A stretch of DNA of 64,000 bases. Origin: an uncultured Clostridia bacterium (GTDB taxonomy: Bacteria > Bacillota > Clostridia > UBA1381). The position numbers were made by a program, and so were the translations under genes. The notes under the pieces were generated by a model. That model was not told where the DNA came from, ran no database searches, and worked only from the letters and a program-made list of their open reading frames with translations. The DNA lies in NCBI GenBank assembly GCA_947631235.1, contig CANRKO010000014.1, positions 1 to 64,000 of the forward strand, read 5' to 3'. Positions 1-17,621 of the stretch are shown here, piece by piece. Each line of letters starts with the position of its first letter. Positions within the stretch are counted from its first letter, which is position 1.

Positions 1-933
<933 letters not shown>

Positions 934-1319
934 AATCTGAATTGCTTTACTGCGTCTTGTTTACTTGTCCTGCACGTCTATTCTTCCGTATTACTTCGTC
1001 GTTAATGCTCGCAATACATCAAGTATTGCTCCGCTTATCTCCTTGTAATACGAAATTTATACGCACATGACAAGCAAAACGCCTTGTAAATCAATTCTAT
1101 TCCCGTACTTACTCTGTCGGGAAAAACTCTCCTTAGAGAGTTAAAAGTTCGTTTCCGTCAGCTCTTTAAACTAACTCTGACATTACGTTAATTTCCATTA
1201 TCCGTTTACTGTCATAAAAAACTCAAATTCTTTTGACTTGGTTCCGTACTTACGTTTCGTAAATACCAACACTGTTCATCTTTCAATGTACATGCCCCCG
1301 CTCTCGCGACAGCTTTAAT

Positions 1320-1348
1320 ATATTAACACACTCTTTTCCCATTGTCAA
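1320..1348 (-). promoter_or_regulatory. Probable rrn promoter: TTGACA-N17-TAATAT with A/T-rich UP-like region upstream
   Basis: Minus strand reads TTGACA atgggaaaagagtgtgt TAATAT, preceded by runs of A/T (aaaaaattttttaaaaaaa). Confidence 0.7.
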
Positions 1349-1429
1349 GCCTTTTTTTAAAAAATTTTTTGATTTTTTTAAAAATTTTTTCGGCGTACAA
1401 TATATTGTATATAAGCCCTGTTACAGCCA

Positions 1430-1456
1430 CAAAAAAACCGCCCGAAGGCGGCTTAT
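1430..1456 (-). terminator. Rho-independent terminator of the small lipoprotein gene
   Basis: Minus strand: AAGCCGCCTTCGGGCGGTTTTTTTG hairpin plus T-tract. Confidence 0.75.
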
Positions 1457-1460
1457 AAAT

Positions 1461-1805
1461 TTACCCGTTGTTATTGTTGTTCGCGTCGTTCATATCGGCA
1501 GCGTCGCCCGCGCCGCGCATTATATCGTCGGCTGCATCGCCCACGCCCTCGGCTGCGTCACCGACCGCGTCGCCCGCGTCACGCGCAACATTACCCGCGG
1601 CGTTTCCGATGTCGTTTGCCGCGTCGCCCGTTCTGTCAGCCGCCTTATCCGCAGCGTTCTCCGCTTTATCCATCATATTCGGCGTTGCGGTAGCTGCGGG
1701 CGCGGGAGATTTCGCATTCGCACGGTCGTCAACATTTTTCGCGCCGCATGACGCGAGAGCAAGCACGGCAAGCGTCGCCGCTATAATAAGTTTTATATTT
1801 TTCAT
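1461..1805 (-). CDS. Small Ala/Asp-rich lipoprotein with LEA/YtxH-like repeats
   Basis: Signal peptide with lipobox LASC; repeats of the type AADKAADRTGDAANDIGNAAGNVARDAGDAVGDAAEG. Confidence 0.7.
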   Translation of the reverse strand: MKNIKLIIAATLAVLALASCGAKNVDDRANAKSPAPAATATPNMMDKAENAADKAADRTGDAANDIGNAAGNVARDAGDAVGDAAEGVGDAADDIMRGAGDAADMNDANNNNNG

Positions 1806-1881
1806 CTTTTATTCCTCCGATAAAAATTTAATACATACTTATTATTATGCTTTTATGGATTTTTATAAGAGGAAAAAATTG

Positions 1882-3078
1882 TCAGTGTTTTTGCATATCG
1901 AGTATCTCGTCGAAAATCGCCTTCGCCGCGTCGTCCTTGCTCATCAGCGCAAACTCCTTTTCACCGCCGCGCGTTATAAGCGTTATAATGTTCGTATCGA
2001 CGCCGAAACCCGCGCCTTTTTCCTTTAGGCTGTTTGCAACGATCATGTCGGCGTTTTTCTCCGTCAGCTTTTTATGCGAGTTTTTGATAAGATTTTTCGT
2101 CTCCATCGAAAATCCGCACAAAAACTGTCCTTTTCTTTTCATCTCGCCCAAAGCCTTCAAAACGTCCTTTGTACGCTCCAACTCTATCACCGCGTCGCCG
2201 TCGGATTTCTTTATCTTTTCCTCGCCGACTACCTTCGGTCTGTAATCGGCAATCGCGGCGGCTTTTACGATTATATCCATATCGGGCGCGAGCTTCATGC
2301 ACGCGTAATACATTTCCGCCGCCGTTTCGGCTTTTACGGCGTTTACGAACGCGGGCGGCTCACGGTCGCACATACCCATGACGAGCGTCACGTCCGCGCC
2401 CCGGCGCATGGCGTTTTTCGCGAGAGCGAAGCCCATCTTGCCGGTCGAATGATTTGTGATGTACCGCACGGGGTCTATAGCCTCGGCGGTCGCGCCGGCG
2501 GTGACGAGCACCCTCTTACCCGCCATATCCTTCACGAACGCGGCTTCCTTCAATATATATTCGAGCAAAAAACTTTCATCAGCCATTCTGCCGTCGCCGA
2601 CGTCGCCGTTCGCGAGCATACCGTGTTCGGGGTCGGCGATTTCATACCCGTATTCCGAAAGCTTCCTTATATTATCCTGCACGATTGGGTTGTGGTACAT
2701 ATTGTGGTTCATCGCGGGCGCGATTATCTTAACGCACGGACACGCCATAACCGTTGTCGTAAGCATATCGTCCGCTATACCGTTCGCTATCTTACCGATA
2801 ACGTCCGCGCTCGCGGGCGCAACCATAACCGCGTCGGCAGCCTTCGCCAGCGCGACATGCTCGACGCTGTACTCGAAATTCCTGTCGAACGTGTCAACGA
2901 GACATTTATTCTGCGTAAGCGTTTCAAACGTGATAGGGTTTATAAAATTCAGCGCGTTTTTTGTCATCAGCACATGAACGTTCGCACCGAGTTTTACGAG
3001 CATACGCGCGAGGTTCGGTATCTTGTACGCCGCTATCGAACCCGTAACGCCGAGCAGTATCGTTTTTCCTTTAAGCAT
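1882..3078 (-). CDS. coaBC: Bifunctional phosphopantothenoylcysteine decarboxylase / phosphopantothenate-cysteine ligase
   Basis: MLKGKTILLGVTGSIAAYK start, PAMNHNMY motif, VLVTAGATAEAIDPVRYITNHSTGKMG ligase motif. Confidence 0.95.
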   Translation of the reverse strand: MLKGKTILLGVTGSIAAYKIPNLARMLVKLGANVHVLMTKNALNFINPITFETLTQNKCLVDTFDRNFEYSVEHVALAKAADAVMVAPASADVIGKIANGIADDMLTTTVMACPCVKIIAPAMNHNMYHNPIVQDNIRKLSEYGYEIADPEHGMLANGDVGDGRMADESFLLEYILKEAAFVKDMAGKRVLVTAGATAEAIDPVRYITNHSTGKMGFALAKNAMRRGADVTLVMGMCDREPPAFVNAVKAETAAEMYYACMKLAPDMDIIVKAAAIADYRPKVVGEEKIKKSDGDAVIELERTKDVLKALGEMKRKGQFLCGFSMETKNLIKNSHKKLTEKNADMIVANSLKEKGAGFGVDTNIITLITRGGEKEFALMSKDDAAKAIFDEILDMQKH

Positions 3079-3213
3079 ATTACCGCTTCCTTTACTTTTC
3101 ATACAAATTATTATATATATTCTATCACAATTTTTTAATAAAGCAAAGATAAAAATACGGTTTTACAAAATTATTATAATATGGTATACTATATTAAAAG
3201 GTCGGTGATTAAG

Positions 3214-4011
3214 ATGAAAAAGCTTGCCGCCGCATTGGCGGTCATACTGACGCTCGTCGTGTGCGACCTCGCACTGTGGCGGAACGACTATATAATAAGA
3301 AGCAAGGACGGCTTCGCGCGAAACGATTTTGAGATAACGCGGCTCAAGCATCCCGAAACGGTATGGGACAGAGTGTATTTCGGCGACGGCTCGGTCGCGT
3401 CGGGTTACGTCGAGGAAATTTCGACGGCGATGTATATAAATCTGGGGCTTGAGGACTGCGGTCTTACGGATCTCAAAAAACTTATTGACGGACGGTTCAT
3501 AAGGATAGGCAAGGAGCTTGTGATAGGTCTGAACTACCCCGTTCTCACGGGCGGCGGCGCGAACCACCGTTACGCGTGGCGCAAAAGTCCGATTGTGCCG
3601 TACGTGTACTACGACCGCGAACGCATCTCGGAATGTCTGTCGGGTAAAAACAAAAACGAAAATCAAGAAAAAACGCTGTACCACGGCAGCACGGACAATG
3701 TTAGGGTGAGCGGTGAAAGGGACACGGAACGTCTTGAAAACAATCTCGCCGCGCTCAAAGGTATAATAGACTACTGCGATGAGAACAAAATACGTCTTAG
3801 GACGGTGTTCCTGCCGTGGAACGGTCGGTACGCGAAACCCGATTACATGAAGGCGGCACGGAGCGAGGCGGAAACGCTCTTAAACGAAAACAACATTGAA
3901 TTTTACGACCTTGAAGACGAGGTCGGCAGCGAGTGCTTTTACGACGCGACGCACATGAATTACGAAACGGGCGCGCCGTGGTTCACGGAGCTTATGGACA
4001 GGTGGCTGTAA
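3214..4011 (+). CDS. Secreted/membrane-anchored SGNH-hydrolase-like protein (DltD/AlgX-like C-terminus)
   Basis: N-terminal hydrophobic segment; C-terminal FYDATHMNYETG resembles the D-x-x-H catalytic block of SGNH hydrolases. Confidence 0.5.
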   Translation: MKKLAAALAVILTLVVCDLALWRNDYIIRSKDGFARNDFEITRLKHPETVWDRVYFGDGSVASGYVEEISTAMYINLGLEDCGLTDLKKLIDGRFIRIGKELVIGLNYPVLTGGGANHRYAWRKSPIVPYVYYDRERISECLSGKNKNENQEKTLYHGSTDNVRVSGERDTERLENNLAALKGIIDYCDENKIRLRTVFLPWNGRYAKPDYMKAARSEAETLLNENNIEFYDLEDEVGSECFYDATHMNYETGAPWFTELMDRWL

Positions 4012-4029
4012 ATAATATATTGAAACGGA

Positions 4030-4887
4030 GTGGAAAAAATGAAGGTTGCAATAATAGGTTTGGGTCTTATCGGCGGCTCAATAGCGCGCCGTCTGCGCGG
4101 TTTTCACGGCGGCTGCACCGTCGCGGCGTACAACCGCAGCGAGGAGTCGCTTAATCTCGCGATGCGCGACGGAGTGATCGACGAGGCGTACCAAAACGCG
4201 GGCGACGCTATGGACGGGGCGGATTTAATAATTCTCTGCCTGTACCCGCAGCTTAACATAGACATGGTTCGCGATAATTTAAGCCGCATTAAGGCGGGCG
4301 CGGTTATTACGGACGTGTCGGGCGTTAAGCGGTTTATGATAGAAAATCTTTCGGAAATTCTTCCCGATACCGTTGATTTTGTCGGCGCGCATCCGATGGC
4401 TGGGCGCGAGGTCGGCGGTTACAAGTCCTCGACCGACACGCTGTTTGAGAAAGCGTCGTTCCTCGTCACGCCGACGAAGAACAATAAGCCCGAAAGCGTC
4501 GCGCTCGTACGTGAACTTGCGGATTACATCGGCTGTAAGCACGTCGTAACGACGACCGCCGAGGAGCATGACGCGATTATAGCGTACACGTCGCAGCTTA
4601 TGCACGTCGTCGCGGTCGCGCTGTGCGATAACCCGATGATTGAACGTTCGACGTTTTTCAGCGCGGGCAGTCTGCGCGACTGTACAAGAGTTGCGAAGAT
4701 AAACGAGGTAATGTGGAGCGAACTGTTTATCGAGAATAAGACGGAACTTGTAAAGCGTATACGCGAAATGGAGGCGAGCCTTGAAAAAATGGCGGTCGCA
4801 ACCGAGAATGAGGATAGAAACGAGCTTGAAAATATTATGCGCCACGCCTGCGCACAGAAACTCAAATGGCTGGAAGAGAAGGAATAA
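4030..4887 (+). CDS. tyrA: Prephenate dehydrogenase
   Basis: IIGLGLIGGSIARRL nucleotide-binding start; VDFVGAHPMAGREVGGY motif. Confidence 0.92.
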   Translation: MEKMKVAIIGLGLIGGSIARRLRGFHGGCTVAAYNRSEESLNLAMRDGVIDEAYQNAGDAMDGADLIILCLYPQLNIDMVRDNLSRIKAGAVITDVSGVKRFMIENLSEILPDTVDFVGAHPMAGREVGGYKSSTDTLFEKASFLVTPTKNNKPESVALVRELADYIGCKHVVTTTAEEHDAIIAYTSQLMHVVAVALCDNPMIERSTFFSAGSLRDCTRVAKINEVMWSELFIENKTELVKRIREMEASLEKMAVATENEDRNELENIMRHACAQKLKWLEEKE

Positions 4888-4903
4888 GGGGGAGAAATGA
4901 ACA

Positions 4904-5022
4904 AACCCCTCCGACGCCTGCGACGCCACCTCCCCTAGTAGGGGAGGCTCACGATATGCGGCGCTCACCGTATGGCTCCCCTACTAGGGGAGCTGTCACA
5001 CGTAGTGTGACTGAGGGGTTTT
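4904..5022. repeat. Family R1 repeat
   Basis: AACCCCTCCGACGCCTGCGACGCCACCTCCCCTAGTAGGGGAGGC...GGCTCCCCTACTAGGGGAGCTGTCACACGTAGTGTGACTGAGGGGTT. Confidence 0.92.
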
Positions 5023-5218
5023 TACGGTCGCACGCAAGGGGCGACCCTACACCTGTATTTTATAAATTACGCACCGTAGGGGCGACCCTTGCGGTCGCCC
5101 GCGTTCACATCACACCGTAGGGGGTGAACCGTGTTCGCCCGTCCACGGCAACCCGAATGTAACAGCACCGTAGGGGCGGTCATTGGCCGCCCGCAAAAAA
5201 CAGAAAGGATTAACCGCA

Positions 5219-6937
5219 ATGAAAAAAATACTGACCGTTGCCGCAGCGATAATTATACTCACCGCTTCGTCGATATGTGCGGCAAGCACAAATTATGTGA
5301 TGTATTACGAAAAAATGCCCGAGGGTTTGGAATGGGGCGACATTTACAAGCTTGCCGCTGTCGATAAGGCGACGGGGAAAGTTATTCCGATAAGCGACTG
5401 CACTACGGACTACGGTTACGCGTATGTTCCCGAAGGGACGGAAATCTCGTTTGAAAAGCGCGAAAAAATCAAATTTAACGACATACCCGAATACGGCGAG
5501 CCGGCAGGGTTGGACGACTTATCGCGGCGCGGCGTGTTTACGGGCGACGAAAACGGAAATTTCAATGAGAACGAAATCCTCACGCGCGCGCAGATGACGG
5601 CGCTTCTGGCGAGAATAATCGGTGCGGTCGGCGAAACGGCGGGAGATATGCCGTTTACCGACGTACCGCAAAATTCGTGGTTCGCCTCGCCGGTGTACGC
5701 GCTATACAAACGCGGAATTGTCGCGGGCGACGAGCTGTTCAACCCCGACAGACCTGTTACGCGCGAGGAGTTTGTCACAATGGAATACAGGATAATAAAG
5801 GAGCTCGGCGGAAATATCGAGGAAAGCGCGGAAACGCCGGAGAGTTACAAGGATTTTGACGCGGTTTCCGATTACGCGAAAAGCACGTATGCGGCTATGG
5901 ACGTATCGGAATATACGATTCCGTTCGATAACGTCTTCGAGCCGTATATTGACGAGTACGGAAATTTTTATGAAAGTCTTAATGAGCCGCGTCTGCTTAA
6001 TCCGCAAAACACCGTTACGCGCGGCGATGCGGCGATGTACCTTTATTATTGTCTGATACGCGACTTTATCAGAAACAACGCGCCCGCAATTCCGACGGAC
6101 GCAGCCGCAGCGTTCGGGCTCGATAAGGAAATGCCGCGCATTACGGGTTCAACTTCGTCATATCCTATCACGGAATCGCTTTACATAGCGCTGTTTGAAA
6201 ATTACGGAAATCACCCGCTATTCCCGAAAAGCCACGATAAGACGATTGAATCGTACAGGCTGCTCATAGACGGCAAGACGGACGTTATTCTCGTTCCCGA
6301 CCCGAACAGCGAGGTCAAGGAGCTGTCGGAGGAAAAAGGCGTGGAACTTGAATATATCCCAATCGCGGACGAGGCGCTCGTGTTCTTTACCGCGTCGGAT
6401 AATCCGGCTGAAAACCTCATAAGCGCGGATATTGAGCGTATCTACATTGATAATTCGGTTACGAACTGGAACGAGATAGGCGGCTCGGACGCGGGCTTTA
6501 CGCCGTTTTGCCGCAACAACGACAGCGGCTCTCACGCGCAGATGGAGCAATTTTTCCTGAAAGGGCGCGAAATAAACGAGAATATCCGCCGCGAGCACAT
6601 GTCGCTTGCAATGTCGAGCATTCTCACCGAGGTGGAAGCGTACAACGCGCACAATCCCGGCAGCTACGCGCTCGGGTACAGTATGTATTACTATTTTGAA
6701 AACACAAAACGGTTTTTGGGAACGGACGAAAGTCTGAAACTGTTGTCGGTTGACGGAGTTAAGCCGACGGCGGAGGGGCTTTCGGACGGCAGCTATCCGC
6801 TCGCGACGCACTATTTCGCGGTAATAAGAAAGGACGAGCCGGAAAACTCGCCCGCAAGAAAACTCGCCGCGTTCCTCACAAGCGAGGTGGGACAGGTCTG
6901 CATATTAAACGCAGGATTTGGCGCAAGAGTAAAATAG
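5219..6937 (+). CDS. SLH-domain protein fused to a phosphate-binding (PstS-like) periplasmic-binding domain
   Basis: SLH motifs (GVFTGDENGNFNENEILTRAQMTALLARI; FTDVPQNSWFASPVYALYKRGIV) followed by ITGSTSSYPITESL...NWNEIGG...NDSGSHAQMEQFFL. Confidence 0.75.
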   Translation: MKKILTVAAAIIILTASSICAASTNYVMYYEKMPEGLEWGDIYKLAAVDKATGKVIPISDCTTDYGYAYVPEGTEISFEKREKIKFNDIPEYGEPAGLDDLSRRGVFTGDENGNFNENEILTRAQMTALLARIIGAVGETAGDMPFTDVPQNSWFASPVYALYKRGIVAGDELFNPDRPVTREEFVTMEYRIIKELGGNIEESAETPESYKDFDAVSDYAKSTYAAMDVSEYTIPFDNVFEPYIDEYGNFYESLNEPRLLNPQNTVTRGDAAMYLYYCLIRDFIRNNAPAIPTDAAAAFGLDKEMPRITGSTSSYPITESLYIALFENYGNHPLFPKSHDKTIESYRLLIDGKTDVILVPDPNSEVKELSEEKGVELEYIPIADEALVFFTASDNPAENLISADIERIYIDNSVTNWNEIGGSDAGFTPFCRNNDSGSHAQMEQFFLKGREINENIRREHMSLAMSSILTEVEAYNAHNPGSYALGYSMYYYFENTKRFLGTDESLKLLSVDGVKPTAEGLSDGSYPLATHYFAVIRKDEPENSPARKLAAFLTSEVGQVCILNAGFGARVK

Positions 6938-7020
6938 CCGCCCGCGTCTATTAAGCAGACAATGAAATGGTTAATGGAGTGATAAATTATGATTTAGCGG
7001 TGTATCACAATTCGGCGCAC

Positions 7021-7140
7021 AAACCCCTCCGACGCCTACGGCGCCACCTCCCCTAGTAGGGGAGGCTCACGATATGCGGCGCTCACCGTATGGCTCCCCT
7101 ACTAGGGGAGCTGTCACACGTAGTGTGACTGAGGGGTTTT
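7021..7140. repeat. Family R1 repeat, near-identical to 4904-5022
   Basis: Near-identity to the copy at 4904-5022 continues into the flanking GGTCGC..GGGGCGACC palindromes. Confidence 0.92.
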
Positions 7141-7315
7141 TACGGTCGCCCGCAAGGGGCGACCCTACACCTGTATTTTATAAATTACGCACCGTAGGGG
7201 CGACCCTCGCGGTCGCCCGTATGACCCCCTCTCCGAGGGGGTCATATGTGGAGAATATTTAGCCCCCTCAACGAGGGGGGTCTCATACAAAAACCAAAAC
7301 AAAGGAGCAGATACC

Positions 7316-7798
7316 ATGCCGAGAACGAAATCGGAAACGGAAGGTCTCACCCTTCTCGGAAACAAAAAAACAGAATACCGCGATAACTACGCGCCGGAGG
7401 TACTTGAAACATTCGTGAACAAGCACCCCGACAACGACTACATGGTGACGTTTAACTGTCCCGAATTCACGTCGCTCTGCCCGATAACGGGTCAGCCGGA
7501 CTTTGCGCGTATCATCATCAACTACATCCCGAACGAAAAAATGGTCGAGTCGAAATCGCTGAAACTGTACCTTTTCAGTTTCCGCAACCGCGGCGACTTC
7601 CACGAGGACTGCGTCAATATTATAATGAAGGATCTCGTAAAGCTGATGCAGCCAAAATATCTCGAAGTCAAGGGCATATTCACGCCGCGCGGCGGAATAT
7701 CAATCTACCCGTTCGCGAATTACGGCGAAAAAGGCACGAAATATGAAAAAATCGCTGAAGAAAGACTTTTCGACAGCTTAAAGGAGAATTTGAAATGA
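7316..7798 (+). CDS. queF: NADPH-dependent 7-cyano-7-deazaguanine reductase (preQ0 reductase)
   Basis: [28 protein letters not shown] and [24 protein letters not shown] are QueF signatures. Confidence 0.95.
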   Translation: MPRTKSETEGLTLLGNKKTEYRDNYAPEVLETFVNKHPDNDYMVTFNCPEFTSLCPITGQPDFARIIINYIPNEKMVESKSLKLYLFSFRNRGDFHEDCVNIIMKDLVKLMQPKYLEVKGIFTPRGGISIYPFANYGEKGTKYEKIAEERLFDSLKENLK

Positions 7799-8454
7799 TA
7801 AAGGAAAAAAAGGCAATAGTCGTTTTGTCGGGCGGTCAGGACAGCACGACGTGTCTGTTCTGGGCGATAGACAAATTCGGCAGGGAAAACGTGTCGGCTG
7901 TCGGTTTCGATTACGGTCAGCGTCACAAGCTTGAACTCGAATGTGCGGCGGAGATCTGCGCGGACGCGGGTATCGCGTACGAAGTTATCCCCACGCCAAT
8001 CATAAACCGGCTCAGCGCGAACTCGCTTACGCGTGAGGATATACCAGTCGAGGAAACAAAGCCCGACGGCGCGCCGCCGAATACTTTTGTCGAGGGGCGC
8101 AACCTTTTGTTTTTAAGCTACGCCGCGATTTACGCGAAAACCCACGGCGCGACCGAAATAGTCACCGGCGTGTGCGAGACGGATTTTTCCGGCTACCCCG
8201 ACTGCAGGGATATTTTCGTGAAGTCCTTAAATGTAACTCTCAACCTCGCTATGGACTACAATTTCGTGATACACACGCCGCTGATGTGGCTCGACAAGGC
8301 GGCGACGTGGAAAATGGCTGACGATTTGGGCGTACTGGACGTTGTGTATAATAAGACACTCACCTGCTATAACGGCGTTAAGGGCATGGGCTGCGGTCAT
8401 TGCCCCGCGTGTACGCTGCGTAGACGAGGATATGAGGAATTTTTAAAGGGATAG
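7795..8454 (+). CDS. queC: 7-cyano-7-deazaguanine synthase
   Basis: [18 protein letters not shown]-loop; [14 protein letters not shown] zinc-binding C-terminus. Confidence 0.95.
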   Translation: MIKEKKAIVVLSGGQDSTTCLFWAIDKFGRENVSAVGFDYGQRHKLELECAAEICADAGIAYEVIPTPIINRLSANSLTREDIPVEETKPDGAPPNTFVEGRNLLFLSYAAIYAKTHGATEIVTGVCETDFSGYPDCRDIFVKSLNVTLNLAMDYNFVIHTPLMWLDKAATWKMADDLGVLDVVYNKTLTCYNGVKGMGCGHCPACTLRRRGYEEFLKG

Positions 8455-8455
8455 G

Positions 8456-8487
8456 AAAAACCGCTTTGATTTCTCAAAGCGGTTTTA
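8456..8487. terminator. Bidirectional Rho-independent terminator between queC and the minus-strand 5S-like RNA
   Basis: AAAAACCGCTTTG atttct CAAAGCGGTTTT. Confidence 0.75.
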
Positions 8488-8606
8488 TAAAATTGCTGCT
8501 TGGCAGGCGTACCCCTCTCCTGCATCTCTCAGAACTTGCGTTCTTGTCGTTACCATCGGCGTGTGGTCGGTACGAAATTTACCACCTCAAACAGCCTTTT
8601 TATTGT
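8488..8606 (-). ncRNA. 5S rRNA-like small RNA with own promoter and terminator (3' domain 5S-like, helix III region truncated)
   Basis: Minus strand contains CGCCGATGGTA and a GGAGAG...ACGCCTGCCAAGC 5S-type 3' end; closing helix GCUGUUUG/CAAGCAGC; upstream TTTACA-N17-TATAAT (8613-8641); terminator 8456-8487. Confidence 0.6.
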
Positions 8607-8612
8607 ATATTC

Positions 8613-8641
8613 ATTATACCATAACTATTCTCTTTTGTAAA
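8613..8641 (-). promoter_or_regulatory. Housekeeping-sigma promoter for the 5S-like RNA
   Basis: TTTACA aaagagaatagttatgg TATAAT on minus strand: 17-nt spacer, perfect -10, extended TG. Confidence 0.75.
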
Positions 8642-9095
8642 GAATTTTTTTGTTTCTTATACATCTGCGCCATTCCTTATCTTTTATTTTAAGAAAAGTA
8701 ATGATTGAATTTTTATAGTCTTCTATATCTTTTGAAGTCTTTATGCGCAAAATCAATTGAAAATTCTTTCCCTCTTCCTCAATCCGCTTTAGAACAAAGG
8801 CGGTATTGGGTTTATTAGCCTCAAGGATATAATCGGGCTCAGCTAAAATTTGTGGTATATATTTACCAAATCTTTCATAGTCAGTCGGGTGTTTCTCACA
8901 AATATGGGATATTTGGTTTTCTGTGATTATAACCTCATCTGTAACTATATCTTCCGTAACGCACTTATATATTTCTCTGTCAATTTTTCCAATATAATTC
9001 ACATCGTTTACCGCCGTTTCGACATTCTTTGATTTAATTATACCACTTCCGACCGAATTGTCAACCGCCTTCGTCCCCACAAAAAAACCACCCAA
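8625..9095 (-). pseudogene. Orphan phage-type C-terminal domain (PBECR2/EndoU-RelE-like nuclease family), probable remnant of a phage head-morphogenesis/MuF-type protein
   Basis: VGSGIIK...NYIGKIDREIYKCVTEDIVTDEVIITENQISHICEKHP...NKPNTAFVLKR...NSIITFLKIKDKEWRRCIRNKKILYKRE. The annotated ATG lies inside the rpoC-side terminator. Confidence 0.5.
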
Positions 9096-9110
9096 ATGGG
9101 TGGTTTTTCA
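9083..9110. terminator. Terminator downstream of rpoC
   Basis: AAAAAACCACCCAAATGGGTGGTTTTTC. Confidence 0.8.
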
Positions 9111-9112
9111 AT

Positions 9113-12916
<3,804 letters not shown>

Positions 12917-12963
12917 TTAAAAACCTCCATAGTCTATTAAACAATTCCGCCTTCGATTAAGAA

Positions 12964-16758
<3,795 letters not shown>

Positions 16759-16932
16759 TTTGTTAAATCACCTCATCATAAATATGTTGTGCTTTTCTGT
16801 TTTCCGTTCCATATTTTCATTTCCCCGAAATTCGGGGTTGCATTTTGTATAGAAGTGTGGTATACTGCATACAATGATAATATGAAATTTATCGGATAGT
16901 ACCCCAATTTTAAGCCTAAGGTACAGTTTATT

Positions 16933-16961
16933 ATATTATCACAAATTCCCGCGTCTGTCAA
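16933..16961 (-). promoter_or_regulatory. Promoter upstream of rpoB
   Basis: Minus strand TTGACA gacgcgggaatttgtga TAATAT, 17-nt spacer. Confidence 0.6.
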
Positions 16962-17015
16962 GACCATTTCGGGAATTTTTTGGTTTTTGAGGAATTTTTT
17001 TATGCGGGGGCATCG

Positions 17016-17132
17016 TGAGCCTCCCCTACTAGGGGAGGGGAACCGCCGTAGGCGGTGGAGGGGTTTTTATATGTTGAAAACAAACCCCTCAGTCACACTA
17101 CGTGTGACAGCTCCCCTAATAGGGGAGCCATA
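17016..17132. repeat. Family R1 palindromic repeat (CTCCCCTA.TAGGGGAG / CCCCTCAGTCACAC..GTGTGAC type)
   Basis: Same modules recur at 4904, 7021, 19707, 24504, 32319, 40136, 47580, 48871 and 50838. Confidence 0.9.
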
Positions 17133-17217
17133 CACATCGCCGCCGTAGGGGCGAACCGCGTTCGCCCACAAAAAAAGACCCATACGGGTCTTTTTATTTA
17201 CGTTTCATTTACAATTA

Positions 17218-17246
17218 TAGACAAATTTCAACATATATGATACACT
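17218..17246 (+). promoter_or_regulatory. Putative promoter of toxin-like transcript, locus A
   Basis: TAGACA aatttcaacatatatga TACACT, 17-nt spacer. Confidence 0.45.
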
Positions 17247-17392
17247 GACAACTGCGGATAAAATCCGTAAGGCAAGACTCTTCGGTGATTACACCGGCGG
17301 TTATGCCCTCCCTTACTTAATATATTACAGGCTTTTAGCCGAGTATTTAAGAAAGGAGGGAGTGTTTATGAAAAGTAAGCACATTTTTGCAC

Positions 17393-17479
17393 ATGACAAA
17401 AAACATTTTGAGAATTGTTCTCAAAATTCTTATCGCAATAATAATCATTATGATATTGTTCGAAAAGAATGTCATATAA
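17393..17479 (+). CDS. 28-aa hydrophobic micro-ORF, candidate type I toxin (locus A)
   Basis: MTKNILRIVLKILIAIIIIMILFEKNVI. It sits within a strong-SD 51-aa ORF in another frame (17368-17523), inside inverted repeats 17269-17308/17535-17560. Confidence 0.5.
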   Translation: MTKNILRIVLKILIAIIIIMILFEKNVI

Positions 17480-17483
17480 AGCA

Positions 17484-17565
17484 AAATAACCGCCATATTG
17501 CACCCTTGGCGGTTATTTTGTAATAACTTAATTGGGGCATAACCGTTTGAGTCTTGCCTTTTTCT
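17484..17565 (-). ncRNA. Candidate antisense RNA antitoxin, locus A
   Basis: Perfect consensus promoter on minus strand TTGACA aatatatatgcgcgtga TATAAT (17572-17600); ends at AAAATAACCGCC...GGCGGTTATTTT stem-loop (17484-17520). Confidence 0.6.
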
Positions 17566-17621
17566 ATACATATTATATCACGCGCATATATATTTGTCAA
17601 TCCCTGTTTTTATCGACGAAA

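Noticed and set aside
7226-7320. preQ1 riboswitch upstream of queF-queC
   Set aside because: No preQ1-I/II/III signature seen; the upstream region consists of R1/R3 palindromes and a partial R2-like unit.
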